Below are positions 52,315 to 60,560 of a stretch of 64,000 nucleotides of DNA, one piece after another. The notes beneath the pieces are model-generated. The model made no database searches and had not been told where the DNA came from. It saw only the letters and a program-made list of their open reading frames with translations. The DNA is taken from NCBI GenBank assembly GCA_049969475.1, contig JBMFOU010000003.1, forward strand, positions 1-64,000, written 5' to 3'. Positions within the stretch are counted from its first letter, which is position 1. Each line of letters begins with the position of its first letter. This DNA is from UBA2030 sp049969475. GTDB lineage: Bacteria > Bacteroidota > Bacteroidia > Bacteroidales > TTA-H9. The position numbers were made by a program, and so were the translations under genes.

Positions 52315-52781
52315 TATTTGGGAAATTCTTCAGGAGGGGTTTTGGTTTTTTCTATGAGATGAATGTCTTGTATAACCATTGTTTTATCCACAGCTTTGCA
52401 CATATCGTAAACTGTGAGCAGGGCAACAGATACGGCGGTGAGTGCCTCCATTTCCACACCGGTCTGGCCGGTAGTTCTTACCGTCGATTCCACTTCAACG
52501 CCGTCGGGGAGCAGATGGGTTTTAACCTCTATATGGCTGAGGTAGAGCGGGTGGCAAAGGGGGATCAGATGCCCTGTTTGCTTGGCGGCCTGTATGCCTG
52601 CAATTTCGGCAGTGGTTAACACATCTCCTTTTTTGATTAAATTTTGTCGGATGAGCTCAACGGTAGCCTCAGCCAGCTTGATTTTACCTGCGGCCTTAGC
52701 TTTTCGGGACAGGGGAGGTTTGTGGCTAACATCCACCATACGGGCTTTTCCCTCCTCGTCAGTATGTGTGAGTTGGTTCAT
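52314..52781 (-). CDS. moaC: Cyclic pyranopterin monophosphate synthase MoaC
   Basis: 155 residues from the ATG giving MNQLTHTDEEGKARMVDVS. KKGDVLTTAEIAGIQAAKQT and LIPLCHPLYLSHIEV hold conserved active-site residues, and TGQTGVEMEALTAVSVALLT and MCKAVDK complete the family pattern. It acts with MoaA in the first step of molybdenum cofactor synthesis. No other moa or moe gene is nearby; it sits between waaA and a TPR gene. A longer start at 52847 adds 22 residues not found in homologues. Confidence 0.93.
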   Translation of the reverse strand: MNQLTHTDEEGKARMVDVSHKPPLSRKAKAAGKIKLAEATVELIRQNLIKKGDVLTTAEIAGIQAAKQTGHLIPLCHPLYLSHIEVKTHLLPDGVEVESTVRTTGQTGVEMEALTAVSVALLTVYDMCKAVDKTMVIQDIHLIEKTKTPPEEFPK

Positions 52782-52864
52782 AATCCGCTTGGGTTTAAAA
52801 AGCAAAGGTAGGTATTTCGTGGCCAGACCCTTCAAAGCCTGTGCCATAACTTGCCTGAGGTTAG

Positions 52865-54100
52865 CTAGTCTCTGAGCTGGTTGAGGAGATCTTTTACAAT
52901 GATTTCAGTGGCTCCTGCGTGGCTTTCTACATAACTTTTGCAAATATGCCCTGCATGACCCTGGTTTTGGGATTGTACAAAATGCAAAAGAGCTTCTTCC
53001 AGTCCGTTGGCATCGGATATGCTCTTTGCCCCCTCTCGCTCTATCAGTTCAAGTGCTTCAACGAATTTTTTGTGGTTGGGGCCAAAAATTACAGGTTTTC
53101 CATAGGCTGCTGCCTCAAGAATATTATGTATTCCTGCCCCGAAACCTCCGCCAATATAAGCCACGGCTGCATAGCGATAGATTCTTGATAAGAGACCTAC
53201 TGTATCTACTATGATTACCTGGGTCTTCCTGATTGTGTCAGGGTCTGATTCGCTCCAGAGCCGGGCATTGGGCCCTATCCTGTCCTTCATACGTCTCAAC
53301 CTGGCTGGTTCAGGTTCGTGAGGCACCAGTATAAATGAATATTCCGGATGTTTTCGGATGAAGGGCAGCAAAAGTTCAAAATCGGCCGGCCATAAACTTC
53401 CCCCGACAATGACCTGATGAGCTGGGGCCCATTGCTGCAATAGAGGAATCTCCTCGAAATATGCAACCTGCTGTACTACCCGGTCGAACCGGGTATCGCC
53501 ACTGAGAGTTATATTATGAAAGCCCAACGATTCGAGTAATTTTACTGAGGTTTCGTTTTGCACATAAAAATGGTTGAAAGCCGACAGGCCTTTTCGAAAG
53601 AAAGCTCCATACCATTTGAAGAAATGCTGGCTGGGGCGGAAAATACCAGAAATGAGATAAGTAGGCGTGTCATTGCGCTGTAAGGCAAGCAGATAATTTA
53701 TCCAAAATTCATATTTAACAAATACTGCCAATCGCGGATTTACAAGATGGATGAAACGTTGCGCATTCGAGGGGAAATCGGCCGGAAGATAGGTAACCAG
53801 GTCGACACCTGTGTAGTTTTTGCGTATTTCGTACCCTGAAGGAGAGAAAAACGTGAGGAGTATTTTGAATTCTGGGGCTTCTTTTCTCACTCTTTCAATG
53901 ACCGGCCGGCCTTGTTCAAATTCACCCAGCGAAGCGCAATGAAACCATATCCACCTTTCATGGGGATGGATGTTATTTTTTAGTTTGTCCCACACCTCCT
54001 TTCTTCCTCTTAACCAGATGTTTGCCTTGGGATTAAAAAAAGAGGCAAGCCGGATACCGGATACGTATATTCGTAGAGCCAGGTTATAAAGGAAATGCAT
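52865..54100 (-). CDS. waaA: 3-deoxy-D-manno-octulosonic acid transferase (Kdo transferase)
   Basis: 411 residues. The N-terminus anchors in the inner membrane (about 1-20). WIWFHCASLGEFEQGRPVIE has the family glutamate (E of LGEFEQ) used as catalytic base; VKYEFWINYL and YIGGGFGAGIHNILEAAAYG are the GT30 donor-domain signatures. It adds Kdo to the lipid A precursor in LPS assembly. Its start is 2 bp from the stop of an outer-membrane protein gene, so the pair is coupled. Confidence 0.94.
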   Translation of the reverse strand: MHFLYNLALRIYVSGIRLASFFNPKANIWLRGRKEVWDKLKNNIHPHERWIWFHCASLGEFEQGRPVIERVRKEAPEFKILLTFFSPSGYEIRKNYTGVDLVTYLPADFPSNAQRFIHLVNPRLAVFVKYEFWINYLLALQRNDTPTYLISGIFRPSQHFFKWYGAFFRKGLSAFNHFYVQNETSVKLLESLGFHNITLSGDTRFDRVVQQVAYFEEIPLLQQWAPAHQVIVGGSLWPADFELLLPFIRKHPEYSFILVPHEPEPARLRRMKDRIGPNARLWSESDPDTIRKTQVIIVDTVGLLSRIYRYAAVAYIGGGFGAGIHNILEAAAYGKPVIFGPNHKKFVEALELIEREGAKSISDANGLEEALLHFVQSQNQGHAGHICKSYVESHAGATEIIVKDLLNQLRD

Positions 54101-54101
54101 A

Positions 54102-54878
54102 CTAATAGTAATAATATTCCTTTGGAGCCCGGCCGTAAATGGGTAGTATCCATCCGGCTTTCAGGCCTATAAGCAAATCGAGGCGGTTTTGTGTATCGGG
54201 GGCCATGCGGTCGAAATCGTAATCGCGCAGCGAATGGGTGAAGGCTTCCTGCATCTCGATGCCTACGAAAAAATTGTATTTGTGGTTGTTGCTCAAATAT
54301 TGGTAACCTACGAATTGCGAAAGGGAGGGACCGGCTGTGAGGCGGTCGTATCCTTTTTTGTAGTCCCCCTTGAGTTGGGGGGCGGTGTTTTCCAATACGG
54401 AAATAGCAATTTTATGAATCAGAAAACCTCCACCGGCCAACAAGAGGAGTCCACTGTTGGGATTAGGTTTCCCCAGGGAGAGGAGTTTCCCGGTTCTCAC
54501 ATAAAAAAAGTACCCTCGCTCCTGAGTGCTAACGTCGGCCGGAGTACCGTTTCCATCGATGATAAATTGATGGGAAGTTTGGATGAGTCTAAAAATAGAA
54601 TCCTTTATCTTGACCTTGTTACCAAACAGATAATCGAAACCTGCCTCCCATACCCAGTTTTTATCGGTCTTCCAGCTAAAGCCCGGCCCCACGGTAAATG
54701 AGGCTCCAAAACGCTCCGCCAAATCGGCTCCCGGCAACTGCGCACCCACGCGGGCTGATATCAAAGGAATGCTCAAAACCGAGTCTTTCAAATAATTTTG
54801 GGCATCCACAACAGCAGAAAGGAAAATATAGGAGAGGAGTAAAACAAGGATTAAAAGTCTGGAGTACAAACGATGCAT
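54102..54878 (-). CDS. Outer-membrane beta-barrel protein, unknown
   Basis: 258 residues from the ATG giving MHRLYSRLLILVLL. The signal peptide ends VVDA|Q. Amphipathic strands such as GASFTVGPGFSWKTDKNWVWEAGFDYLFG, YKYNFFVGIEMQEAF-type segments and RLDLLIGLKAGWILPIYG suggest an 8-10 strand barrel; the C-terminus YYYY is aromatic. No family is recognised. It leads the operon with waaA, so an LPS-related or general envelope role is possible. A -7 element lies at 54948-54956. Confidence 0.75.
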   Translation of the reverse strand: MHRLYSRLLILVLLLSYIFLSAVVDAQNYLKDSVLSIPLISARVGAQLPGADLAERFGASFTVGPGFSWKTDKNWVWEAGFDYLFGNKVKIKDSIFRLIQTSHQFIIDGNGTPADVSTQERGYFFYVRTGKLLSLGKPNPNSGLLLLAGGGFLIHKIAISVLENTAPQLKGDYKKGYDRLTAGPSLSQFVGYQYLSNNHKYNFFVGIEMQEAFTHSLRDYDFDRMAPDTQNRLDLLIGLKAGWILPIYGRAPKEYYYY

Positions 54879-54947
54879 CAGATTATGGTTGTTTAAAAAT
54901 TTCGTAATCTGCATTAGCCTGCAAAAGCCTTGCCTCTTTTAAATAAC

Positions 54948-54956
54948 GCAAAAGTA
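54948..54956 (-). promoter_or_regulatory. -7 promoter element for the outer-membrane protein/waaA operon
   Basis: Minus strand reads TACTTTTGC, an exact match, 69 bp before the preferred ATG. Confidence 0.45.
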
Positions 54957-55252
54957 GGGAAAAACGTATGAAGGAAAGCCCTGGGGGCAATTTGAGCTGA
55001 AATTTATATTGTGGTATAATATATATATTGATAGTATAGGGCTAGACAACTAAGCAGCAAATGGTGAGGCCTCAACTAAATTTTCCTTAATTTTTTGCGA
55101 GAGCCCCTCAGAATAAGCGGTTTATTTGTCTTATGAGGTTTTAAAAGTTCAACAGTCCCACTTTTAAGATGGTCCTGGTTAACTTACTGTCTCACCAGTG
55201 ACTTACACATGTTTATTTTATCCTTATTCATTCTGCGTGCGGATAATATTTT

Positions 55253-55261
55253 TACTTTTGC
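55253..55261 (+). promoter_or_regulatory. -7 promoter element for the Wbp-type sugar cassette
   Basis: TACTTTTGC is an exact match, 35 bp before the aminotransferase ATG. Confidence 0.5.
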
Positions 55262-55296
55262 CCGTACTTAAAAACAGCTAACTTTTAATATTATTT

Positions 55297-56427
55297 ATGC
55301 GAAAGATACACATGGTCGATCTGCATACGCAGTACGAAAAAATTAAGCCTGCGATCGACAAAGCCATACAAGAGGTTATAGATTCCACAGCCTTTATCAA
55401 CGGACCTGCAGTCAAAGATTTTCAGCACGACCTGGAGCAATACCTTGGGGTGAAACACGTGATACCTTGCGGTAATGGCACTGACGCCCTTCAAATTGCC
55501 ATGATGGCCTTGGGACTCAAGCCGGGCGATGAAGTCATTACAGCCGACTTTACTTTCGTAGCTACGGTGGAGGTGATTGCCCTGCTAGGTCTCACTCCGG
55601 TACTGGTAGATGTTGATCCCAACACCTTCAACATCGACCCGGCAGCGATCGAAAAAGCCATCACCCCTCGCACCCGGGCCATTGTACCTGTGCATCTTTT
55701 CGGTCAATGTGCCGATATGGACGCCATTATGGATATTGCCCGCCGGCATAATTTGTATGTTATTGAGGATGCCTGTCAGGCCATCGGAGCCGATTTTCAT
55801 TCCGATGAAGGTTGGACCCGCAAGGCTGGCACTATAGGTCATATAGGGTGCACCTCGTTTTTCCCATCTAAAAATCTGGGATGTTATGGAGACGGCGGAG
55901 CCATTTTTACCAACGACGATGAGCTGGCCCGTATGATACGGGGAATAGCCAATCATGGCATGTTTGTGAGGTACTATCATGATTATGTTGGCGTCAATTC
56001 CCGGCTCGACAGTATTCAGGCTGCTATACTACGGGTTAAGCTTCCTTATCTCGATGAATATGCTGCAGCCCGAAATCGTGCGGCTGCTTTTTACGATGAG
56101 GCCTTCAGGAATATTCCCAAACTAAAAATTCCGGCCCGCTTTTCGAAGTCTTCTCATGTTTTTCATCAGTATACCTTGGTGGCTCAGGGTATCGATAGGG
56201 ATTCTCTCATCAAATTTTTGGCTGAAAAAGATATTCCGGCTATGGTATATTACCCTGTGCCCCTTCATATGCAAAAAGCCTATCGAACCGACCGGTATTC
56301 CGAAGGCGATTTTCCGGTAACCGAAATGCTTTCGAAAAACGTATTTTCATTACCTATGCATACCGAACTCGATGAGGAACAATTGGAATATATTACCCGT
56401 CATGTGATTGAGTTTGTTGAATTCTGA
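55297..56427 (+). CDS. WbpE/PorR-like sugar aminotransferase (DegT/DnrJ/EryC1 family)
   Basis: 376 residues, PLP-dependent. GNGTDALQIAMMALGL (about 59-74) binds the PLP phosphate, D158 in VIEDACQAIGA contacts the PLP nitrogen, and K192 in FFPSKNLGCYGDGG forms the Schiff base. In the Wbp pathway it transaminates UDP-2-acetamido-2-deoxy-3-keto-glucuronate at C3. This role is supported by the adjacent WbpD-, WbpB- and dehydrogenase-like genes. In Porphyromonas the homologue PorR is needed for A-LPS and T9SS cargo anchoring. First gene of the cassette. Confidence 0.88.
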   Translation: MRKIHMVDLHTQYEKIKPAIDKAIQEVIDSTAFINGPAVKDFQHDLEQYLGVKHVIPCGNGTDALQIAMMALGLKPGDEVITADFTFVATVEVIALLGLTPVLVDVDPNTFNIDPAAIEKAITPRTRAIVPVHLFGQCADMDAIMDIARRHNLYVIEDACQAIGADFHSDEGWTRKAGTIGHIGCTSFFPSKNLGCYGDGGAIFTNDDELARMIRGIANHGMFVRYYHDYVGVNSRLDSIQAAILRVKLPYLDEYAAARNRAAAFYDEAFRNIPKLKIPARFSKSSHVFHQYTLVAQGIDRDSLIKFLAEKDIPAMVYYPVPLHMQKAYRTDRYSEGDFPVTEMLSKNVFSLPMHTELDEEQLEYITRHVIEFVEF

Positions 56428-56447
56428 TAAAAAACCTGTATACAGCA

Positions 56448-57029
56448 ATGGAGAAAAACTACTATGCTCATGAGACAGCCGTGATTGACGAAGGCTGCCA
56501 AATTGGTGCCGGCACTAAAATCTGGCATTTTTCGCACATCATGAGCGGCTGCATCATCGGTGAAAACTGCAACATTGGTCAGAATGTTGTCGTTTCGCCT
56601 GAAGTGGTCTTAGGCCGAAACGTAAAGGTGCAAAACAATGTTTCCATTTATACCGGTGTAATTTGCGAAGATGACGTATTTCTGGGGCCCTCCATGGTTT
56701 TCACTAATGTGGTGAACCCGCGGAGTGCCATCAACCGTCGGGGGCAATATGCCCGAACCGTGGTGAAAAAAGGCGCCACCATAGGCGCCAATGCTACCAT
56801 CGTATGCGGACACGATATCGGGGAATATGCCTTTGTGGGCGCAGGGGCTGTGGTTACCAAAGAAGTGCTGCCCTATGCACTGGTGGTTGGCAATCCTGCC
56901 CGACAGATCGGTTGGATGAGCGAATATGGCCACAGGCTTCAATTCGATGAAAGTGGAATTGCCTTTTGTCCTGAAAGTGGTGAAAAGTATCTGCTCGAAA
57001 ACGGCAGGGTCAGGAAATTAGGAAAATAA
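56448..57029 (+). CDS. WbpD-like nucleotide-sugar N-acetyltransferase
   Basis: 193 residues, mostly a left-handed beta-helix of hexapeptide repeats (IGAGTKIWHFSHIMSGCIIGENCNIG ... ATIGANATIVCG). VFTNVVNPRSAINRRG is typical of the WbpD/WlbB group, which acetylates the 3-amino group of UDP-2-acetamido-3-amino-glucuronate with acetyl-CoA. GHDIGEYAFVGAGAVVTKEV is the C-terminal coil. It follows the aminotransferase by 20 bp and precedes the oxidoreductase by 10 bp. Confidence 0.87.
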   Translation: MEKNYYAHETAVIDEGCQIGAGTKIWHFSHIMSGCIIGENCNIGQNVVVSPEVVLGRNVKVQNNVSIYTGVICEDDVFLGPSMVFTNVVNPRSAINRRGQYARTVVKKGATIGANATIVCGHDIGEYAFVGAGAVVTKEVLPYALVVGNPARQIGWMSEYGHRLQFDESGIAFCPESGEKYLLENGRVRKLGK

Positions 57030-57039
57030 AAAAGCTAAC

Positions 57040-57999
57040 ATGGATAAAAAAGTGAAAAACTTCGCTCTGATAGGTGCTGCAGGCTACATTGCCCCCCGGC
57101 ACATGAAAGCCATCAAGGATACCGGAAATCGTCTGGTAGCAGCCCTCGACCCTAAGGATAGTGTGGGAATCATTGACTCTTATTTCCCCGAAGCTGACTT
57201 TTTTCTGGAAACTGAGCGCTTCGATCGCCATCTGGATAAATTGCGTCGCCTGGGAGAACATCGTATAGATTACGTAAGTATTTGTTCGCCTAATTTTCTG
57301 CACGACTCTCACATTCGCCTGGCTTTACGCAATCAGTGCCATGCTATCTGTGAAAAACCCATTGTACTCAATCCCTGGAATGTAGATGCGCTGGCTGAGA
57401 TAGAAAAGGAGTCAGGATTCAGAATTTACAATGTGTTGCAGCTGAGGCTCCACCCTAAGATTCTGGAACTCAAGACCCGCATCGACCAAAGCCCGGCTGA
57501 CAAGATTTTTGATATCGATCTGGCTTACATTACCTCCAGAGGGCGCTGGTATCATATCTCCTGGAAGGGTGATCCGGCTAAATCGGGTGGAATTGCCACC
57601 AACATAGGGGTGCACTTCTTCGATATGCTCGGGTTTATTTTTGGTAAAATTCGGGTGGTGGTGGTGCACCACATGTCGGCTACCACGGCTGCGGGATTTT
57701 TGCAGTACGATAAGGCCCGGGTACGCTGGTTCCTAAGTATAGATTCCCATTGTCTCCCTGAAGAGGCAGTTGCCAGGGGTATGCGAACATATCGAGCCCT
57801 CACCATAGAAGGAGAGAATTTTGAATTCAGTGAAGGATTTACAGACCTTCATACCCGTGTTTACGAGGATATTTTGGCTGGTGGAGGTTTTGGCCTCGAT
57901 GCCGCCCGTCAGAGCATAGAAATAGTGTATCAAATCCGTAATGCCCAACCCTTGGGCCGAACAGGCGATTATCATCCTTTTTTGCTTAAACATTGTTAA
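57040..57999 (+). CDS. WbpB/WlbA-like Gfo/Idh/MocA oxidoreductase
   Basis: 319 residues. The Rossmann motif ALIGAAGYIAPRHMKAIK (about 9-26) is diagnostic of WbpB/WlbA, and the catalytic-region CEKPIVLNPWN (about 104-114) is the family EKP motif. It oxidises C3 of UDP-N-acetylglucosaminuronate with NAD+. The C-terminal domain contains GGIATNIGVHFFDML. Located between WbpD- and dehydrogenase-like genes in the cassette. Confidence 0.88.
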   Translation: MDKKVKNFALIGAAGYIAPRHMKAIKDTGNRLVAALDPKDSVGIIDSYFPEADFFLETERFDRHLDKLRRLGEHRIDYVSICSPNFLHDSHIRLALRNQCHAICEKPIVLNPWNVDALAEIEKESGFRIYNVLQLRLHPKILELKTRIDQSPADKIFDIDLAYITSRGRWYHISWKGDPAKSGGIATNIGVHFFDMLGFIFGKIRVVVVHHMSATTAAGFLQYDKARVRWFLSIDSHCLPEEAVARGMRTYRALTIEGENFEFSEGFTDLHTRVYEDILAGGGFGLDAARQSIEIVYQIRNAQPLGRTGDYHPFLLKHC

Positions 58000-58023
58000 C
58001 CAAAACCCAAAGCATTCATCCTT

Positions 58024-59319
58024 ATGAACTTATACGAAAAACTTTTAGCCAAGGAAGCTAAGCTTTCAGTAATAGGCCTCGGATATGTAGGTCTTCCCAT
58101 TGCCCTTGAGTTTGCCCGTAAAATCAGTGTCATAGGTTTCGATATACGACCCGACCGCGTGGAGCTTATGCGCCAGGGCATCGATCCCAGCGAAGAGCTT
58201 GAAAAGGAAGCCTTCGAAGGGACCGATATTTATTTTACTTCCAATCCGGAAGATCTCCGGCAGGCCCAATTTCATATTGTTGCCGTGCCCACACCCATCG
58301 ATCGCCATAATCAGCCCGATCTCACCCCTCTCATCAAGGCCTCCGAAAGTGTAGGAAAAGCCCTGAAAAAAGGCGACTACGTGGTGTACGAGTCCACCGT
58401 TTATCCGGGTGCTACCGAAGAAGATTGTATTCCGGTGCTCGAAAAATTTTCGGGATTAAAATTTGGGGTTGATTTCAAGGTAGGATATAGCCCTGAACGC
58501 ATCAATCCCGGAGATAAGTTGCATACATTGAAAACCATCACCAAGGTGGTTTCGGGTTGCGATGCCGAATCGCTCGATGTTATTGCAAAAACTTACGAGC
58601 TGGTGGTAGAAGCCGGTGTACACAGGGCCTCATCCATCAAGGTGGCTGAAGCGGCTAAGATTATTGAAAACACCCAGCGCGATGTAAATATTGCCCTCAT
58701 GAACGAATTATCTATCATTTTCAACCGAATGGGTATCAATACTTACGAAGTGCTTGAGGCAGCCAGTACCAAATGGAATTTTCTTAAATTTTTCCCCGGA
58801 CTGGTGGGTGGTCATTGCATTGGGGTTGATCCCTATTATCTTGTTTTCAAGGCCCGCGAATACCGCTACCATCCTCAGGTAATTGCATCGGGCCGTTATG
58901 TGAACGATTCCATGGGCTATTTTGTGGCCAAACAAACGGTTAAAAAATTGATTGCTGCCGGCAAAAATGTGCTGAATACCAAAGTACTGGTGATGGGAGT
59001 TACCTTTAAGGAAGATGTGAGCGACATCCGCAACTCCCGCGTGCCCGACATTATCAGTGAGCTGAGATCGTATGGTGTAACCGTGGATGTAGTTGACCCC
59101 CATGCCAATACAAAGGATGTTGAGCATGAATATGGCTTCCCGCTTCAAGAGAATCCTGGCCATAACTATGATGCAATCATTGTCGCCGTATCGCACAAAC
59201 CTTACACGGCTCTCCCGGAGGAGTATTTCCTTTCATTGACTAACGAAAGAGGTATACTGGTAGATGTAAAAGGTATTTACAGAGGGAAAATCCGCCAGCT
59301 TACCTACTGGAGCCTCTAA
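58024..59319 (+). CDS. UDP-N-acetylhexosamine 6-dehydrogenase (WbpA/WbpO/TviB type)
   Basis: 431 residues. NAD-binding VIGLGYVGLPIALEF (16-30); catalytic cysteine C265 in GGHCIGVDPYY; GYSPERINPGD and VLVMGVTFKEDVSDIRNSR are typical of the UDP-GlcNAc/GalNAc dehydrogenase branch rather than UDP-glucose dehydrogenase. It makes the uronic acid that feeds the WbpB, WbpE and WbpD steps. Whether GlcNAc or GalNAc is the substrate cannot be settled by eye; the context favours GlcNAc. Followed by a hairpin and a new promoter before galE. Confidence 0.87.
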   Translation: MNLYEKLLAKEAKLSVIGLGYVGLPIALEFARKISVIGFDIRPDRVELMRQGIDPSEELEKEAFEGTDIYFTSNPEDLRQAQFHIVAVPTPIDRHNQPDLTPLIKASESVGKALKKGDYVVYESTVYPGATEEDCIPVLEKFSGLKFGVDFKVGYSPERINPGDKLHTLKTITKVVSGCDAESLDVIAKTYELVVEAGVHRASSIKVAEAAKIIENTQRDVNIALMNELSIIFNRMGINTYEVLEAASTKWNFLKFFPGLVGGHCIGVDPYYLVFKAREYRYHPQVIASGRYVNDSMGYFVAKQTVKKLIAAGKNVLNTKVLVMGVTFKEDVSDIRNSRVPDIISELRSYGVTVDVVDPHANTKDVEHEYGFPLQENPGHNYDAIIVAVSHKPYTALPEEYFLSLTNERGILVDVKGIYRGKIRQLTYWSL

Positions 59320-59340
59320 CCATTCTTTACTTAAAAAACT

Positions 59341-59358
59341 GTCAGGCTCTGGCCTGAC
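59341..59358. repeat. Hairpin after the dehydrogenase gene
   Basis: GTCAGGC (59341-59347) pairs perfectly with GCCTGAC (59352-59358) around a 4-nt loop. No T-run follows, so it may stabilise the 3' end of the mRNA rather than terminate transcription. Confidence 0.5.
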
Positions 59359-59482
59359 CCCAGGGAGTTGAATTTCCGAAAAGTTTACAGTTACTGACGT
59401 AATTGAAATGAAAATCCGGAAATCAGCTCCTATGTTTTTTGAATCTCCCTGTGCAGCAAAATTAATCAGTCGTATTAATTCG

Positions 59483-59490
59483 TATATTTG
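59483..59490 (+). promoter_or_regulatory. -7 promoter element for galE
   Basis: TATATTTG is an exact match, 28 bp before the galE ATG; it implies galE-rfbB can be transcribed apart from the Wbp-type genes. Confidence 0.45.
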
Positions 59491-59518
59491 AAAAACCAAA
59501 GCTTAATTTCCCATCATT

Positions 59519-60547
59519 ATGAAAATATTGGTAACCGGAGGAACGGGTTTTATTGGATCACATACTGCAGTGGAACTGCTCGAACAAGGCTTCGAAGTGG
59601 TGATTGTTGACAATCTCTCGAATTCCAATATCGATGTACTCGACAATATTGCCAAAATCACCGGCAAGCGACCGCATTTCGAACAGTTTGACCTTTGCGA
59701 TCAGGCACGTACAGCCGACTTTTTTAAGCGTCACCACGATCTGTCCGGCATTATTCATTTTGCAGCCTATAAAGCAGTGGGCGAGTCGGTGGAAAAACCC
59801 TTGATGTATTACCGAAACAACCTGCAATCGCTAATGAACATTCTGGAGGGAATGCTGGAAAATCATATTAACAATCTGGTATTCAGTTCCTCTTGTACGG
59901 TATATGGCCAGCCCGATGAGTTGCCCGTAAGGGAAGACTCTCCGGTGAAAGAAGCCTTTTCACCCTATGGTAATACCAAACAGATTTCTGAAGAAATTAT
60001 CCGCGATACCCTGAAAGCCAACTCCCATCTGCAATCTATTGCATTGAGGTATTTCAACCCCATTGGGGCTCATCCTTCTGCGCTTATTGGCGAACTTCCC
60101 CTGGGCGTTCCCAACAACCTTATGCCTTTCATTACCCAGACCGCAATTGGCAAGCGTGAGGTATTGCGGGTGTTTGGAAAAGATTACAATACCCCCGACG
60201 GTACCGCCATCCGCGATTATATTCATGTGGTAGATCTGGCCCAGGCCCATGTAGTAGCCCTTAACCGCATGATTCAGCAAAAGATGAAGAAAAATTTTGA
60301 GATTTTTAACCTCGGAACAGGGAATGGTCTCACCGTATTGGAAGTAATTCATTCTTTCGAGAAAGTATCGGGCGTAAAACTCAACTATATATTTGTGGAC
60401 CGCCGGCCTGGAGATGTAGAAAAGGTTTGGGCCGATACCACACTGGCCAATCAGGAATTGGGCTGGAAAGCCCAGCGATCGGTCGACGAGATGACACTAT
60501 CGGCCTGGCGCTGGGAACTTAGGCTGGCTGGCAGACTAAAAGATTGA
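59519..60547 (+). CDS. galE: UDP-glucose/UDP-hexose 4-epimerase
   Basis: 342 residues, extended SDR. NAD-binding GGTGFIGSHTAVELL (8-22), catalytic S-Y-K with Y and K in SPYGNTKQISEE (about 155-166), and LRYFNPIGAHPS. It interconverts UDP-glucose and UDP-galactose; related enzymes also accept N-acetyl sugars. Thirteen bp upstream of rfbB and part of the polysaccharide precursor block. Confidence 0.93.
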   Translation: MKILVTGGTGFIGSHTAVELLEQGFEVVIVDNLSNSNIDVLDNIAKITGKRPHFEQFDLCDQARTADFFKRHHDLSGIIHFAAYKAVGESVEKPLMYYRNNLQSLMNILEGMLENHINNLVFSSSCTVYGQPDELPVREDSPVKEAFSPYGNTKQISEEIIRDTLKANSHLQSIALRYFNPIGAHPSALIGELPLGVPNNLMPFITQTAIGKREVLRVFGKDYNTPDGTAIRDYIHVVDLAQAHVVALNRMIQQKMKKNFEIFNLGTGNGLTVLEVIHSFEKVSGVKLNYIFVDRRPGDVEKVWADTTLANQELGWKAQRSVDEMTLSAWRWELRLAGRLKD

Positions 60548-60560
60548 ATCAAAAAAACTA

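Larger units (their letters stand above)
54879..55296. other. 418-bp divergent intergenic region
   Basis: It holds a minus-strand -7 element (54948-54956) and a plus-strand -7 element (55253-55261). The middle (about 54970-55230) is AT-rich, includes an alternating TA tract around 55015-55030, and has no ORF, RNA or repeat I can support. Confidence 0.6.

Noticed and set aside
59341..59358. Hairpin after the UDP-HexNAc dehydrogenase as an intrinsic terminator
   Set aside because: No T-run follows, so it is reported only as a repeat.
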